Origin: Pseudomonadota bacterium
GTDB lineage: Bacteria; Bdellovibrionota_B; Oligoflexia; Oligoflexales; CAIYRB01
Length of the DNA: 38,841 nt
Reading direction: 5' to 3'
Assembly (NCBI GenBank): GCA_026390435.1
Contig: JAPLFY010000135.1
Span: 1 to 38,841, forward strand
The stretch's first letter is position 1. Every line of letters starts with the position of its first letter. Below are positions 9,291 to 18,719 of the stretch, in pieces. Position numbers and translations under genes: made by a program. The notes under the pieces are model-generated. The model had not been told where the DNA came from. It saw nothing but the letters and a program-made list of their open reading frames with translations, and made no database searches.

Positions 9291-11009
9291 ATGAGGACCA
9301 TGGCAAAAATCAAATGGCCGCTGTCATTAATCGTGGCCTGCGCATCACTGAGCATCACGGGTGGGTGCAACAAGTCGAATTTTCAAGGCTCGACAGGATC
9401 TCAGAAAGCTGGAAACGCCCCCAAACCTGTTCCGGGTCCAAAGCCAGACGAATTCCCTCTAGGTAAAACCAATGCAGGCTACAATGACGATAAAGCTGGG
9501 CCGCTAGATAAAGGTGACGCGGGATCGAAGGGATCACCTGCAGGCACCACAGATAATAATGGGGATACCCCAATAATCACGTTCGATAACGGTTTTGCGG
9601 GACTTTACGCTATCAATCCCATTAAACCTTTACAGCGTAATCATATCTGGGGAGTGACAACAGACGGCACTGTCACTTATATGCAGTATGCAAACAACGC
9701 TGTTGCAAATTTGAAGACGTGGGCTAAAGCTGCTTTAGGGACTGCTGGTTCGAGAACGTATGTGCTCGAAGGTGGTAGTGCTGTGATCGCTCGGATAGGT
9801 GGCTCGCTTTATTTCGTCGATCCCAATACTACCCAACTCGCCGATTTTAAGGCCATCGGCGGACGATCGTTTTACAAACTTGCAGGTCCTGCAGGTGACG
9901 ACCGAGTCTGCGTGGTGTCATATCGCCGCGATGGTAAGCGATTTTTGGGTATGGCCTGGGGCAAAGGTAATTACTCCGAAGTTCCGCAGGATAATACGCC
10001 TCCTTTCGCACCGCAATGGGCGAACGCTAAACCAGTAGTCAACGCCGGTCCTGGTCAGTGGGGCTACTCTTGTTACGTGGATCAGAATCGACTGATTTTT
10101 TACTCGCAATGGTACTTCCAAGGAAAAAACGGTGCCGATTCCGGTACGATCCAAGCTCTCGACTTGAAAACGATGAAGGGAGTAACGGCGACAGCTGTTG
10201 CACCGAACGGTAGTTTCAAATCGTCCGCCTTGGTCGATGAAACCACCGGTGCCCAGGCGCTGGAGGACAAGGGATCCTACGCTCTCAGTGGTGATCCCAA
10301 CGGCAACGTTCTTAATGGCAACGGATATTATACTTTTGCATATGAGCCAGTAACCAACACGATCTGGGGCAACGGCAAGGCTAATGGCACACCTTTACAT
10401 ATTTTTCCAGCATCGTGCTTTTCTTCCAAAGCCACTTGCACCGGTTTTGCTGCCTTTAATCCTCAGCAAGTTGGTGGATTTCAAGTGGGTCCGCTTAGCG
10501 CTCTGGGTGACGGCAACATGGTCGGTATGGTGCGCACAACAGGTGAAGTCATGCTGATGAAGCTTAAAGATCCTACCGATATCACTAAAGGCGTGATAGC
10601 TACGAAAATTCATGACCTGGACGGTGACCCTTATATGTATACGGACTTCACCGGTGCCACTCTTTACATCACTGAAAGTGAACAGACTTTTAATTTAGGC
10701 GCCGTTGCTGGCTACGATAAGGCCAAGCCATTCAGAGGCCTGGGATTTGCTTGGGCTCCGCGTGACGTGGCTAAGTTGACGTGGAGTGATATCAGATTCG
10801 AAATTCGTTGCTACAAAACCAATGCAGATAAGCCCGAATACGTAACCGTAGACGCCCCGGTTAAAGACGCCCTGCAGCAGACCCTTCTTACTTCTGTTCC
10901 GCAGTGTACCGGTAAATCTTTTGATACTGTGGATATTCGTATGGCCCAAATCAATAATGGCGATTCGCTGATGAACGTCCGTAAATTGCAGGTTACCGGC
11001 TACCAGTGA
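9291..11009 (+). CDS. Large lipoprotein, probable beta-propeller-like domain
   Basis: The protein is 572 aa with a lipobox at TGGC (Cys26). AGGGAGG lies 4-5 nt before ATG 9291; an in-frame ATG at 9300 is an alternative start. Residues 27-90 are a low-complexity Gly/Lys/Asp/Pro linker typical of surface lipoproteins. The rest contains repeated short beta units (HIWGVTTDGTVTYM, AVIARIGGSLYFVDP, DDRVCVVSYRRDGKRFLGMA, RLIFYSQWYFQG), suggesting a beta-propeller. This is inferred from pattern only, since no signature motif is present. A C-terminal segment with two cysteines (EIRCYK, PQCTGK) may be a separate small sandwich domain. Function unknown; likely at the cell surface. Confidence 0.7.
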   Translation: MRTMAKIKWPLSLIVACASLSITGGCNKSNFQGSTGSQKAGNAPKPVPGPKPDEFPLGKTNAGYNDDKAGPLDKGDAGSKGSPAGTTDNNGDTPIITFDNGFAGLYAINPIKPLQRNHIWGVTTDGTVTYMQYANNAVANLKTWAKAALGTAGSRTYVLEGGSAVIARIGGSLYFVDPNTTQLADFKAIGGRSFYKLAGPAGDDRVCVVSYRRDGKRFLGMAWGKGNYSEVPQDNTPPFAPQWANAKPVVNAGPGQWGYSCYVDQNRLIFYSQWYFQGKNGADSGTIQALDLKTMKGVTATAVAPNGSFKSSALVDETTGAQALEDKGSYALSGDPNGNVLNGNGYYTFAYEPVTNTIWGNGKANGTPLHIFPASCFSSKATCTGFAAFNPQQVGGFQVGPLSALGDGNMVGMVRTTGEVMLMKLKDPTDITKGVIATKIHDLDGDPYMYTDFTGATLYITESEQTFNLGAVAGYDKAKPFRGLGFAWAPRDVAKLTWSDIRFEIRCYKTNADKPEYVTVDAPVKDALQQTLLTSVPQCTGKSFDTVDIRMAQINNGDSLMNVRKLQVTGYQ

Positions 11010-11054
11010 TCATTTTATTGACCAGAAGTAAGGTTTCTGAAGTGACTTCCTTGT

Positions 11055-12005
11055 TTAGATACGGCTTAGCATCCACGTCACTTCATGTTTGTTGTGGTGC
11101 AAGTGAACAACGCGACTGCCTGGGATTGCGAGCATGTCGGCTATCACGCCGTAATGAGAATCACCTTGAAATTTTAGTGTGCAGATAAAGTTGCTACAAA
11201 GTCCTGAGTCCAGCCATAGGCGCACGTGATCGCGCAGGCGCTCGGGATAACAGATCACATCCGAGCACAGCCAATCGATACGGCCAACGCGGTCGGGTGT
11301 GGCGTTAAAAGCATCGCCTTTTACCGTGGTGACTCCCCGCATGCTCGCTACGTGCGGTGCAAGCTTGGCGCGGTCGTAGGCCACAACGTCAGCGCCGAGT
11401 TTAGCTAGCACCCAAGTCCAACCTCCAGGACATGCGCCCAAATCAAGGCAGCGGTCGCCCGCCTTGGGCCAGACACCGAGTTGGGTGAATGCCTCCCAAA
11501 GTTTTAGGTAGGCCCGACTAGGCGGTCCTTCCGTGTCTTCGACGAAACTGACGACACCATTAGGAAACGGAGAACTGCACTGCGCTGAGGCCAGCATCGT
11601 GGTTGGTGTCAGGAGGGTGAAGGACCCTAGTTGGGCTAATTTTACCTGCTGCGGGAAATTAAGCGGCTTTGCCGCTACGTGGGGCAGCTTCTCCTGAATC
11701 AGCGTATGGCGCCGGTGCAGCTGCCACGCGTAAGGCCACCAGTTACGCTGGATTTTGGTTAGTGCGCTAGCTGCGGCACCGATCGAAGCGGCTTCTATAA
11801 TCTGGGGTTCGTACCAGATGTTTTCGGCCCATACCGTAGGCTGCGGGGGACCGTCGGCAATGACTAGACGGTCGTGCACGGCTGTAATGTATTTTAATTC
11901 CTGCTTCAGCTGAGGCAGGAAATCAACGGGGGCTAAATAGCCAGTAAAGCGCTTGCGCGTATTCACGGTGATGTCCGCGTAGCTAGTGCTGGATGGCATC
12001 GCCAA
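11055..12005 (-). CDS. RlmM-like rRNA 2'-O-ribose methyltransferase (FtsJ fold)
   Basis: The protein is 316 aa. The SAM-binding motif I is DLGACPGGWTWVL, followed by VVAYDRAKL, KGDAF and the SDVICYP segment. The C-terminus (HLHHNKHEVTWMLSRI) closely parallels the end of E. coli RlmM, and FICTLKFQG carries the expected catalytic lysine. RlmM makes Cm2498 in 23S rRNA; the substrate here is inferred. The protein is somewhat shorter than E. coli RlmM (about 366 aa), mainly in the N-terminal THUMP-like part, so it could act on another position. Its start lies 43 nt inside the 3' end of the upstream TrmH-type gene in another frame, so the two RNA methylases are probably translated from one message. 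Confidence 0.85.
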   Translation of the reverse strand: MAMPSSTSYADITVNTRKRFTGYLAPVDFLPQLKQELKYITAVHDRLVIADGPPQPTVWAENIWYEPQIIEAASIGAAASALTKIQRNWWPYAWQLHRRHTLIQEKLPHVAAKPLNFPQQVKLAQLGSFTLLTPTTMLASAQCSSPFPNGVVSFVEDTEGPPSRAYLKLWEAFTQLGVWPKAGDRCLDLGACPGGWTWVLAKLGADVVAYDRAKLAPHVASMRGVTTVKGDAFNATPDRVGRIDWLCSDVICYPERLRDHVRLWLDSGLCSNFICTLKFQGDSHYGVIADMLAIPGSRVVHLHHNKHEVTWMLSRI

Positions 12006-12802
12006 AACTCGCCTAAACAGATGCCTGTAGCTATCGCGACATTGATACTTTCGATACGTCCTGTACCTGGAATTGCGCGTACTTCATCAGCCGCCGCTAG
12101 TAACTTATCCGAGGCTCCCTCGACCTCACCGCCAATAATAAAGATAACTCTCTCAGGCAGTGGTTTCGCATAAAGCGAGGTATTAGCGTGACTAGACGTG
12201 CCGACCAGGCGAAAACCGGCGGCTCTTAGTGTATCTAAAACTACTTTAGGCTGCTTTAAGATCGCGAGATTTACGTGCTCGATACCACCCTCGGCGATGC
12301 GGGCCGCCGACGGAGTGAGGCGCGGCAGTTGGCCCTCGCTGCCTAAGATGAGTGGCACTCCGAAGTGGGCGGCGACTCGGACAATCGACCCGACATTGTG
12401 TGGATTTTGTACGCCATCGAGATAAATGAGAACACATGGTCCGGTGCTTGCGGTCACTTGATTTACGCACTGTTCGTCATTAAGCGGCGCCTTCACTTGA
12501 GCAAGTACTACTACGCCCTCGTGGTGAACCGACTGCGCTATTTTGTCGAGCGCTTCGCTCTCCACAATGTGGTACGCCTTCTTGTTTTTTGCACACCACT
12601 TAAGGAGCGGACCAAAGAGGTTCATGCGATCTTCGGTCACATAGACTCTAATGATGGAAGCGGCGCGGTTTTGCCAAAGTGCGGAACAGGCGTTGACGCC
12701 GTAAACCTTCACTTCGCTTGCGTTAGTGACGGTGCGGCTGGCACGGGGGGCGGGTTTGTCGGCCATTGTATTCCTCAGTTTGCGGGGCCGCGAGTTTTTC
12801 AT
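11963..12802 (-). CDS. SpoU/TrmH-family RNA 2'-O-methyltransferase (YfiF-like)
   Basis: The protein is 279 aa. All three SPOUT motifs are present: NPHNVGSIVR (motif 1, with the catalytic Arg), FIIGGEVEGAS (motif 2) and IPGTGRIESINVAIATGICLGE (motif 3, the SAM-binding knot). The N-terminal extension, about 100 residues with YGVNACSALWQNR and VYVTEDR, is the L30e-like substrate-binding domain seen in RlmB/YfiF. The AHFGVPLIL and TPSAARIAEGGIEHV phrases are closest to E. coli YfiF. ATG 12802 has GAGGGAA upstream; ATG 12766 has TGAGGAA, so both starts are plausible (279 or 267 aa). The RNA target is unknown. It leads an overlapping two-gene unit with the RlmM-like gene. Confidence 0.88.
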   Translation of the reverse strand: MKNSRPRKLRNTMADKPAPRASRTVTNASEVKVYGVNACSALWQNRAASIIRVYVTEDRMNLFGPLLKWCAKNKKAYHIVESEALDKIAQSVHHEGVVVLAQVKAPLNDEQCVNQVTASTGPCVLIYLDGVQNPHNVGSIVRVAAHFGVPLILGSEGQLPRLTPSAARIAEGGIEHVNLAILKQPKVVLDTLRAAGFRLVGTSSHANTSLYAKPLPERVIFIIGGEVEGASDKLLAAADEVRAIPGTGRIESINVAIATGICLGEFWRCHPALATRTSP

Positions 12803-13012
12803 GCTTTCCCTCGGTTTTCCTTATAATTCTGCAATATTCATTGATTATAATTGGTTAAATTGAATCTGAGTGGGGGTATCTGTCGGTTTAGCGGCCTTTT
12901 CGTGCCGTTTCGCGCATTTTTCTTTGGCCTTTTTGGCGCTCGTCCACTAGGCTGTGGGGCCATCGGAGTCGTTTGTGGCTCCCTGCCAGTAATTAGTAGC
13001 CAAGGACCTATT
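12803..13012. promoter_or_regulatory. Divergent promoter region with two TATAAT boxes
   Basis: The region lies between the minus-strand RNA methylase gene and plus-strand slyD. Consensus -10 hexamers TATAAT occur at 12822-12827 and 12845-12850; the second lies in a palindromic ATTATAAT and so also reads on the minus strand. No clean -35 is visible. AAGGA (13002-13006) is the slyD ribosome binding site. A 14-bp sequence here, CATTGATTATAATT (12839-12852), recurs exactly at 24054-24067. Confidence 0.4.
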
Positions 13013-13498
13013 ATGATTAAGCAAGGCACCGTGGTCAGTATGACCTACCGTCTCACCAATGCCGCGGGCGAAGAGCTTGACCGCGCCGATAAAAACGAGC
13101 CGTTTAGCTACCTGCACGGAGCCGGCCAAATTGTGCCCGGCCTAGAGAAAGCGCTAGTCGGGGCCTTGGTTGGCACCCAGAAGAAAGTGGTCGTTTCTCC
13201 TGAAGAGGGCTACGGCGAAGTTGAAGAGCATCTCCGCACCTCAGCCAAACGCAATCAGTTTCCACCAGACGCAGAGCTGACCGTTGGCATGCGCTTTGCC
13301 GCCGATGACGGCAACGGCCAACCGATTATCTTCACAGTCACCGAACTGGTTGGCGAGGATGTCAGCCTTGATGGCAACCATCCGCTTGCTGGTGAAACCC
13401 TCCACTTCGACGTCGAAGTGGTCGAAGTCCGCGAAGCCACTGCAGAAGAACTCCAGCACGGCCATGCCCATGGTCCTGGTGGGCATCACCACGACTAA
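13013..13498 (+). CDS. slyD: FKBP-type peptidyl-prolyl isomerase SlyD
   Basis: The protein is 161 aa from ATG 13013, which has AAGGA 6 nt upstream. The longer open frame from 12851 adds a non-homologous stretch and is rejected. It has the FKBP core (GTVVSMTYRLTNAAGEELD and YLHGAGQIVPGLEKALVG), the insert-in-flap chaperone domain after VVVSPEEGYGE, and return to the FKBP fold at HPLAGETLHFDVEVVEVREAT. The tail HGHAHGPGGHHHD is a short histidine-rich metal-binding end, as in SlyD, which binds nickel. It acts in the cytoplasm as a prolyl isomerase and chaperone, often for metalloenzyme maturation. No nickel enzyme is encoded nearby. A Rho-independent terminator follows. Confidence 0.95.
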   Translation: MIKQGTVVSMTYRLTNAAGEELDRADKNEPFSYLHGAGQIVPGLEKALVGALVGTQKKVVVSPEEGYGEVEEHLRTSAKRNQFPPDAELTVGMRFAADDGNGQPIIFTVTELVGEDVSLDGNHPLAGETLHFDVEVVEVREATAEELQHGHAHGPGGHHHD

Positions 13499-13522
13499 AC
13501 ACACCAATTTGTGCCCAATGGA

Positions 13523-13546
13523 AGCCTCGCTTTGCGAGGCTTTTTT
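13523..13546 (+). terminator. Rho-independent terminator of slyD
   Basis: An 8-bp stem AGCCTCGC/GCGAGGCT (13523-13530 and 13534-13541) with a TTT loop runs straight into TTTTTT. It is 24 nt after the slyD stop and is a textbook intrinsic terminator. Confidence 0.92.
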
Positions 13547-13670
13547 ATTGCGCAATATACTGAATTATCTAGTTAAATCCAGAACACTGTTAAGTTTAGG
13601 CAGCCATTCGCCGACGGTGTTTTACGGATTCTCAGGCGAGTTTCCGGGAGCACTTCTCGACGGGTGATTT

Positions 13671-16600
13671 ATGATATACCGTCCTAAACAAAGATATTCT
13701 ATTAGGTGCCAGGCTGGTGTGGCTCAGGTGGCCATCGCTCTGACATTCCTGACGTCAAGCTGCTTCAACCCTCCGGGAGGTGGCGGTGGGGCGAAAGGTG
13801 CCTTCACTAAGGCGGCCTCCATCCTGTCGGGGACTTCAAATGGCGGCAGTGATCAACAAGTCGTGGCGGGAACGCTGGCGATTGGAGAGTCGATCATAGC
13901 TGATATGGCAAGCTCTCTGAAGCTCGCAGGGTTGTCTGACGTACAGATCACAGCGGTGCAGGACTCAGCGCGTAGAGAACTTGCGGCAGGTGTTGTAGCG
14001 ATTCAGTCCAATACCATGAACCTCACTGTCGACATGCTGGGACAGCCGGTCGAATATGCTGCACCAGCGGTCGTGCGTGGTGCTGTGGCAGGACTCGCAT
14101 TGGTTGGGGCGGGCAATGTTGATCTTAAGGCTAATGCTGTCCAGGCTATCGTCGGCAGTTCTTTTAAGTCTCTAAGCGGCAAAACTGATGTGCTGCCGAC
14201 TGCGAATCTGCAAAACCTGGCGACTACAATGGCTGGTGGCGCGGTGTCTAAGCTCAGAGAGGCTGGATTTGCTTCGTCTGATGTAGGTCAGGCGGCTAAG
14301 TCTGTCACGAGTGGCAGTATTGCCAACCTACAAGCAGCTGGGATTAGCTCTGAGGCGATGGCTGGTGTTGCTAAGGCCGTGGTCACTGGCAGTGTTACTC
14401 AACTAGCCAACATTAATTTGCCAGCTGCGGACATTGCTGGAGCGGTTGCAGGAGCTGCCGAAGGTGCTGTGTCCTCAATCAGCACTACGGGTTTAAATCA
14501 GGCGGATACGGCTCAGCTAGCCGGGACTCTGACGGCAGCGAGTGTCCAAACATTGACCGCGTTTAAAGGTGCCTCGCAGTCGGTACTGCTTGATGCGATG
14601 CAAGACATATCGAAGGGCGCAGTTGCGGCATTGCAGACAGCAAACATTAGCAACACCTTTCTGGGTTCGGCCGTCGAGGCTATTGCATCTGGGAGCGTGG
14701 CAGCTATCAGTTCTGTCAGCGAGTCGTCCGGGTTTGGTAGCAACCTAATCACTAACGGAGCGGCAGCAGTTGCATCGGGAGCAATTTCTGGACTTACTGC
14801 TGTGTCACAAAAGTCTGACTCCTCGGTAACGGCTGCGGCAACTCAGAGTATCATCACTGGGACAATGGCCTCTTTGGCTACATCGTCCAGTCTAAACCTC
14901 GCAGACAAATCCGCCGCTGCTGCAAGTGTGGTCGGTAAATCGGTGGAAGCACTATCGACCTTGGGGTCTGAGGCAACAAAGACTGCAGCCATGGGATCTG
15001 TCATTGGGACAACCATGGCCAGCCTCCAATCACTGGGGATCGCTGCCGACGCGAAAACTACTGCGAGCACAGTGCAGGCCATTACTTCCAATGCAACTTC
15101 AGCCCTTGGCGTTGCTGGGTTTACAGGGAGCAACTTAGCCGCCGCATCTCAGTCGGTGGTTTCGACCACTGTTCAAGGGATCGACAAACTGAATGTTAGT
15201 TCAGCAGCAGATATAGGCAATTTGCTTAGCAATGTTCTTAGTGGGGTCTCGTCAGGCTACAGCGCACTGACAAAATCTGGTAAAGCTGACGAAAATGCCG
15301 CCGTTGCAGCGATTAATAGTTCGGCTCAGACAGCGTCATCTGCGGTTTCTACGCTAAAAAGTGCGAGTAATCTTTCCACTACAGAGATTGCCTCGGTGGC
15401 GCAGCAGGTTGCGGCAGCTACACCCGCAACCGTCTCTTATGCCGTGACTGAGCTAAAGCTAGTATTAGCCTCAGCAATGAGTGCGCTAGAGCCAAATAGA
15501 AAGGGATCTTTTAGCGACTGCAGTGCATCACCCGCATTACCAGTAGGTTTGACCCTTTCCGCAACTTGCACCATTACAGGCACTCCGGCTGTGGTCATTG
15601 CTCCGCAGAAGTACGTGATAACTCCCAAAGGTGGTGCCCCGTCGGGAATAGTTATCAGTGTCTCAACTAATTTACCGAGCATTGCTTACGCACAATCTGA
15701 TTACCAATTGGTGGGTGGCGCTACTGCAGTGAGCATTGTGCCTACTGTAACTGGCGGAGGAGTTACGAGCTGTTTGGTAAACCAGCCACTGCCGCCGGGC
15801 TTAGCCTTGACATCATCATGTGTGATCAGTGGCAACTTTGATTTTCTGTCCCCAGATAGGTACGACCCGGTAGGGCTAATTGTTCTCGATAAAGATGGCA
15901 ACGTGGTTAGTTCGCCAGTTGAAGGCAGAGACCAAGGCTATCGTTTCCGGGTTCCGTTTACCATTACGCCAGAAAATTCATTTGGTGCCGGCCCAGGAGT
16001 TAACATCACCTTAACGGCAACTCCACCATTCAGTATCTATCCGAGTAATAATTATGATTTCGATCTTTATAGCACCAGTACACAAATAACGATTAGCCCG
16101 ACTATTTCATTGAGCAATTTGACGAATTGCACAATCACTCCTAATTTGCCTGCTGGTCTCTATATTTCTACTGCAACCTGTTTGATCAGTGGCATCGGTA
16201 GTGCGCCATTTGCTTCAACTGTTTATCAAGTGACGACATCGAAGTCTGACGGTACGCAGATCCTGTCGCGATTCAGATTCAGTCTTAACCGCGATCCTTA
16301 CGGAATGTATTTTCCAATGGGGAACAGTTACACCGGCACTATTGGTGACACATTCTCGGTTGTGCCGAATTTTTCCGCGGCAACACCAACGGCGTGTGCT
16401 ATCTCACCAGCGACATTGCCAGCTGGTTTAACTAAGCAGAGCGACTGTTCCATTACAGGTACACCGACTGCAGCGTTTGCTGAGGTAAAATACCAGCTGA
16501 CCCCTTCCGGTTCTGCCGGTGAGGGAAGGCCGGTAGATTTAAATTTAAAAATCATGAGTAGTATCACCGTCACAGGAACCGTCAGCAGTTCTTCGGTGAA

Positions 16601-17870
16601 TCTTTCTAATTTAAATCAGTATTACGCTTACTATCAGGATTATAATTATCAATTTCCCTCTGGATCATCGATCTCAATCTCGCCCGTATATCCGACCGCG
16701 CTGACATCGACCGCATATTCCACTGGTATCGCTGGTACTACAACATCCACATCCACGGTCGGCACTGCATCACCAGTGCCCACTGCATGTTCGGTGACGC
16801 CATCGCTGCCTTCTGGGCTCAGCCTGTCTAATCAGTGTGTGATCAGCGGGACAGTGCCTGCGCCGGTGGGTGCAAATCAGTACGAGATTACGCCGAGTAG
16901 CACCGGCGTCATATGGGGGAAGATGTACCTTTCGCTAAAAGTTTCTGGCCCTATCTCACTTACAGCGGTGCCTAATGGGCCCACTGCGGTGAACCTGTCG
17001 TGGCCAGCCGTTTTGAATGCAACCAACTACGTCGTAATCGCTCATCAAGGGGGAGGTGTTGCGGCCACCGGCGCCAATGGGCGGCAGATTGCCCAAGTAA
17101 ATGCCGCTCCTGGTGATATCGTATTGTACTCAGGAAATGGTCTTAATTTTTCTCACACAGGTGGTGTCGCCGGTCAGGTATATCGCTACCGGGTATTCGC
17201 CTCATCCGGGTACTACGACTACGTTGCTTACGGGGTTGCCGGACCGGTCACAGTGGGTGTGACGGATATGTTACCGATGAGCTATCCCGCGCGTGAGTAT
17301 ACTCTTAGTGAAGGCTTTCAGATTACGATAGAGCCATCATTTGCGGGTAATCCGGCTGGTAGCTGCGTTTCTGTGCCGGAACTTCCTGCGGGCCTTAGTC
17401 TCAGCAGTGGCTGCATAATTTCGGGTGCGCCGTTAAAACCTTCGTGGGGCAAGTATCTCATTACACCTTCTAGATATTCAGTTTCTGGTGCATCAGTTGA
17501 AATTACCCTGAGAGTCATGGAGCTCATTGGCGTTACGCCTGATACGAATCTCGAGCGCTATGTGGAATTGTCCTGGGGTAGTCCTTTGGCCCCCAGCAAC
17601 TATGTGGTCATGGCAAGCCCCACTGCACCTAATTTGTCCTTTCCACCTGACAGTATCACTTACCATGTGGGGGATCAGACTCTCTGGGGTACCGTCATTT
17701 ATGATGGCGCTGACGACATGGCAGCGCATGAGAATCTGTTACCAGGCGCTAAGTATTACTACACCGTATTTGGTTATTCGTTCGACACCGGCTATACGTC
17801 TCGCGGCACTATCGGGCCAGTTACCGTGCGGCAAAAATTTGATGGCATTCAAGAAGACGCAGTCATTTAA
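13671..17870 (+). CDS. Giant surface lipoprotein: Ala-rich repeats and putative-Ig domains (5' part of broken gene)
   Basis: This open part encodes 1399 aa. The signal ends in lipobox TSSC (Cys31), followed by a glycine-rich spacer. Residues about 50-600 are an Ala/Ser/Gly-rich array of roughly 40-residue helical repeats (AVTxGxVxxL patterns such as SVTSGSIANLQAAG and EAIASGSVAAISSV). From about residue 613 come six putative-Ig (He_PIG-like) domains, each with LPxGLxLSxxCxISG and a second Cys 9-16 residues earlier. Two fibronectin-III-like segments (NLSWPAVLNATNYVV and ELSWGSPLAPSNYVV) separate the last domains. The frame ends at 17870, but homologous NHL-type sequence continues in another frame from about 17840, so this is the front of a longer gene. 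A role at the surface, such as adhesion, is only an inference. Confidence 0.8.
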   Translation: MIYRPKQRYSIRCQAGVAQVAIALTFLTSSCFNPPGGGGGAKGAFTKAASILSGTSNGGSDQQVVAGTLAIGESIIADMASSLKLAGLSDVQITAVQDSARRELAAGVVAIQSNTMNLTVDMLGQPVEYAAPAVVRGAVAGLALVGAGNVDLKANAVQAIVGSSFKSLSGKTDVLPTANLQNLATTMAGGAVSKLREAGFASSDVGQAAKSVTSGSIANLQAAGISSEAMAGVAKAVVTGSVTQLANINLPAADIAGAVAGAAEGAVSSISTTGLNQADTAQLAGTLTAASVQTLTAFKGASQSVLLDAMQDISKGAVAALQTANISNTFLGSAVEAIASGSVAAISSVSESSGFGSNLITNGAAAVASGAISGLTAVSQKSDSSVTAAATQSIITGTMASLATSSSLNLADKSAAAASVVGKSVEALSTLGSEATKTAAMGSVIGTTMASLQSLGIAADAKTTASTVQAITSNATSALGVAGFTGSNLAAASQSVVSTTVQGIDKLNVSSAADIGNLLSNVLSGVSSGYSALTKSGKADENAAVAAINSSAQTASSAVSTLKSASNLSTTEIASVAQQVAAATPATVSYAVTELKLVLASAMSALEPNRKGSFSDCSASPALPVGLTLSATCTITGTPAVVIAPQKYVITPKGGAPSGIVISVSTNLPSIAYAQSDYQLVGGATAVSIVPTVTGGGVTSCLVNQPLPPGLALTSSCVISGNFDFLSPDRYDPVGLIVLDKDGNVVSSPVEGRDQGYRFRVPFTITPENSFGAGPGVNITLTATPPFSIYPSNNYDFDLYSTSTQITISPTISLSNLTNCTITPNLPAGLYISTATCLISGIGSAPFASTVYQVTTSKSDGTQILSRFRFSLNRDPYGMYFPMGNSYTGTIGDTFSVVPNFSAATPTACAISPATLPAGLTKQSDCSITGTPTAAFAEVKYQLTPSGSAGEGRPVDLNLKIMSSITVTGTVSSSSVNLSNLNQYYAYYQDYNYQFPSGSSISISPVYPTALTSTAYSTGIAGTTTSTSTVGTASPVPTACSVTPSLPSGLSLSNQCVISGTVPAPVGANQYEITPSSTGVIWGKMYLSLKVSGPISLTAVPNGPTAVNLSWPAVLNATNYVVIAHQGGGVAATGANGRQIAQVNAAPGDIVLYSGNGLNFSHTGGVAGQVYRYRVFASSGYYDYVAYGVAGPVTVGVTDMLPMSYPAREYTLSEGFQITIEPSFAGNPAGSCVSVPELPAGLSLSSGCIISGAPLKPSWGKYLITPSRYSVSGASVEITLRVMELIGVTPDTNLERYVELSWGSPLAPSNYVVMASPTAPNLSFPPDSITYHVGDQTLWGTVIYDGADDMAAHENLLPGAKYYYTVFGYSFDTGYTSRGTIGPVTVRQKFDGIQEDAVI

Positions 17871-18210
17871 CTTTGCGAGTCCCACTTACCCGAATTGGGA
17901 TTCGTTTATGCCAGCGATTAAACAGTTGCCCAATTCGGGGCAAATCAATCTGGTCGTTAGATCCGCATATAGTGCCGATGATACCGATAACAACGAGCGC
18001 GAGTTCAAATTAGATACCAGGCCGATGACTCACCATAAGATTTACGGTCGCGGTAGATACCTGGGCGAGAAAATTGAAGAAGTCTTTATTCAAAAGCCGA
18101 CGGCAGCGACCGTGGACGCCAGAGGTAATGCTCTGTTTGCTACGACGAATGGCACGGTAATAATGGCGCGGGTCGACCCGCAGATCGTTGGCCACCTTGG
18201 ATGGCTTTAG
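17838..18210 (+). pseudogene. Giant lipoprotein, second fragment (frame-shifted)
   Basis: Reading frame +1 relative to the upstream part continues the protein: SFNFASPTYPNWDSFMPAIK, then INLVVRSAYSADDTDNNERE, and the first NHL-like unit PTAATVDARGNALFATTNGTV. There is no start codon or ribosome binding site of its own at the junction. The upstream part of this frame, inside the previous ORF, is meaningless. The shift lies about 17830-17870, near an AAAAA run at 17833-17837, consistent with a one-base gain. The fragment stops at 18210 after another frame change between about 18150 and 18200. Confidence 0.65.
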
Positions 18211-18719
18211 GTATTGTTAAATCGATTGGAGTCGACAAGTTTTTCAATATTTATATGTTTGATTCGATGTCGCACCAAATCATCGCGATGTGTAACGGCA
18301 ACAGTCCTAGTTCAGGAGCTTGTGCCGGTTCTGGGGTGACTAAAGGTAGTATGATTGTCGTGGCTGGTAACCGGAGCCCAGGTGCTCCAAATCTAAGTGT
18401 GCCGGCCCTAGAGAGCCCTCTAGGTGGCGAAGTCCATTTGGCCCTGGATGGCTCTAGTAACATTTTATTTGGTCAGAGCGATCAGCCAAATCTCTATGTG
18501 ATATGTACCGTGGACCGTGGACCATATTGTGGCGATGACGCTAAGGTTGCAGGTAATACTTATCTCATAGCCGGCACCCAAAACACGGGTGACAGCATTG
18601 GGAGCACTGCGCTTGGTTCGACGATTGGCAATCCTGCAGGGCTGGCTGTCGATCAATCGGACAACCTCTATATGAGCGACCGAGTAATGGCACTATTAAT
18701 GGAACTGGTAACGATGTAG
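18201..18719 (+). pseudogene. Giant lipoprotein, third fragment (NHL blades)
   Basis: The frame returns to that of the 5' part. It encodes NHL-type propeller units: SIGVDKFFNIYMFDSMSHQI with Cys pair IAMC..GAC, then HLALDGSSNILFGQSDQPN with VIC..PYC, then GLAVDQSDNLYMSDR. Homology actually begins before the ATG at 18201 (TADRWPPW can be read upstream), which supports a frameshift rather than a new gene. After YMSDRV the expected second half of a blade, including its Cys pair and the AGTG strand, is missing. The in-frame reading becomes nonsense (MALLMELVTM) and stops at 18719. Confidence 0.65.

Noticed and set aside
12851-13012. Open frame extension upstream of slyD
   Set aside because: It has no homology to SlyD and no ribosome binding site; AAGGA sits just before the ATG at 13013.
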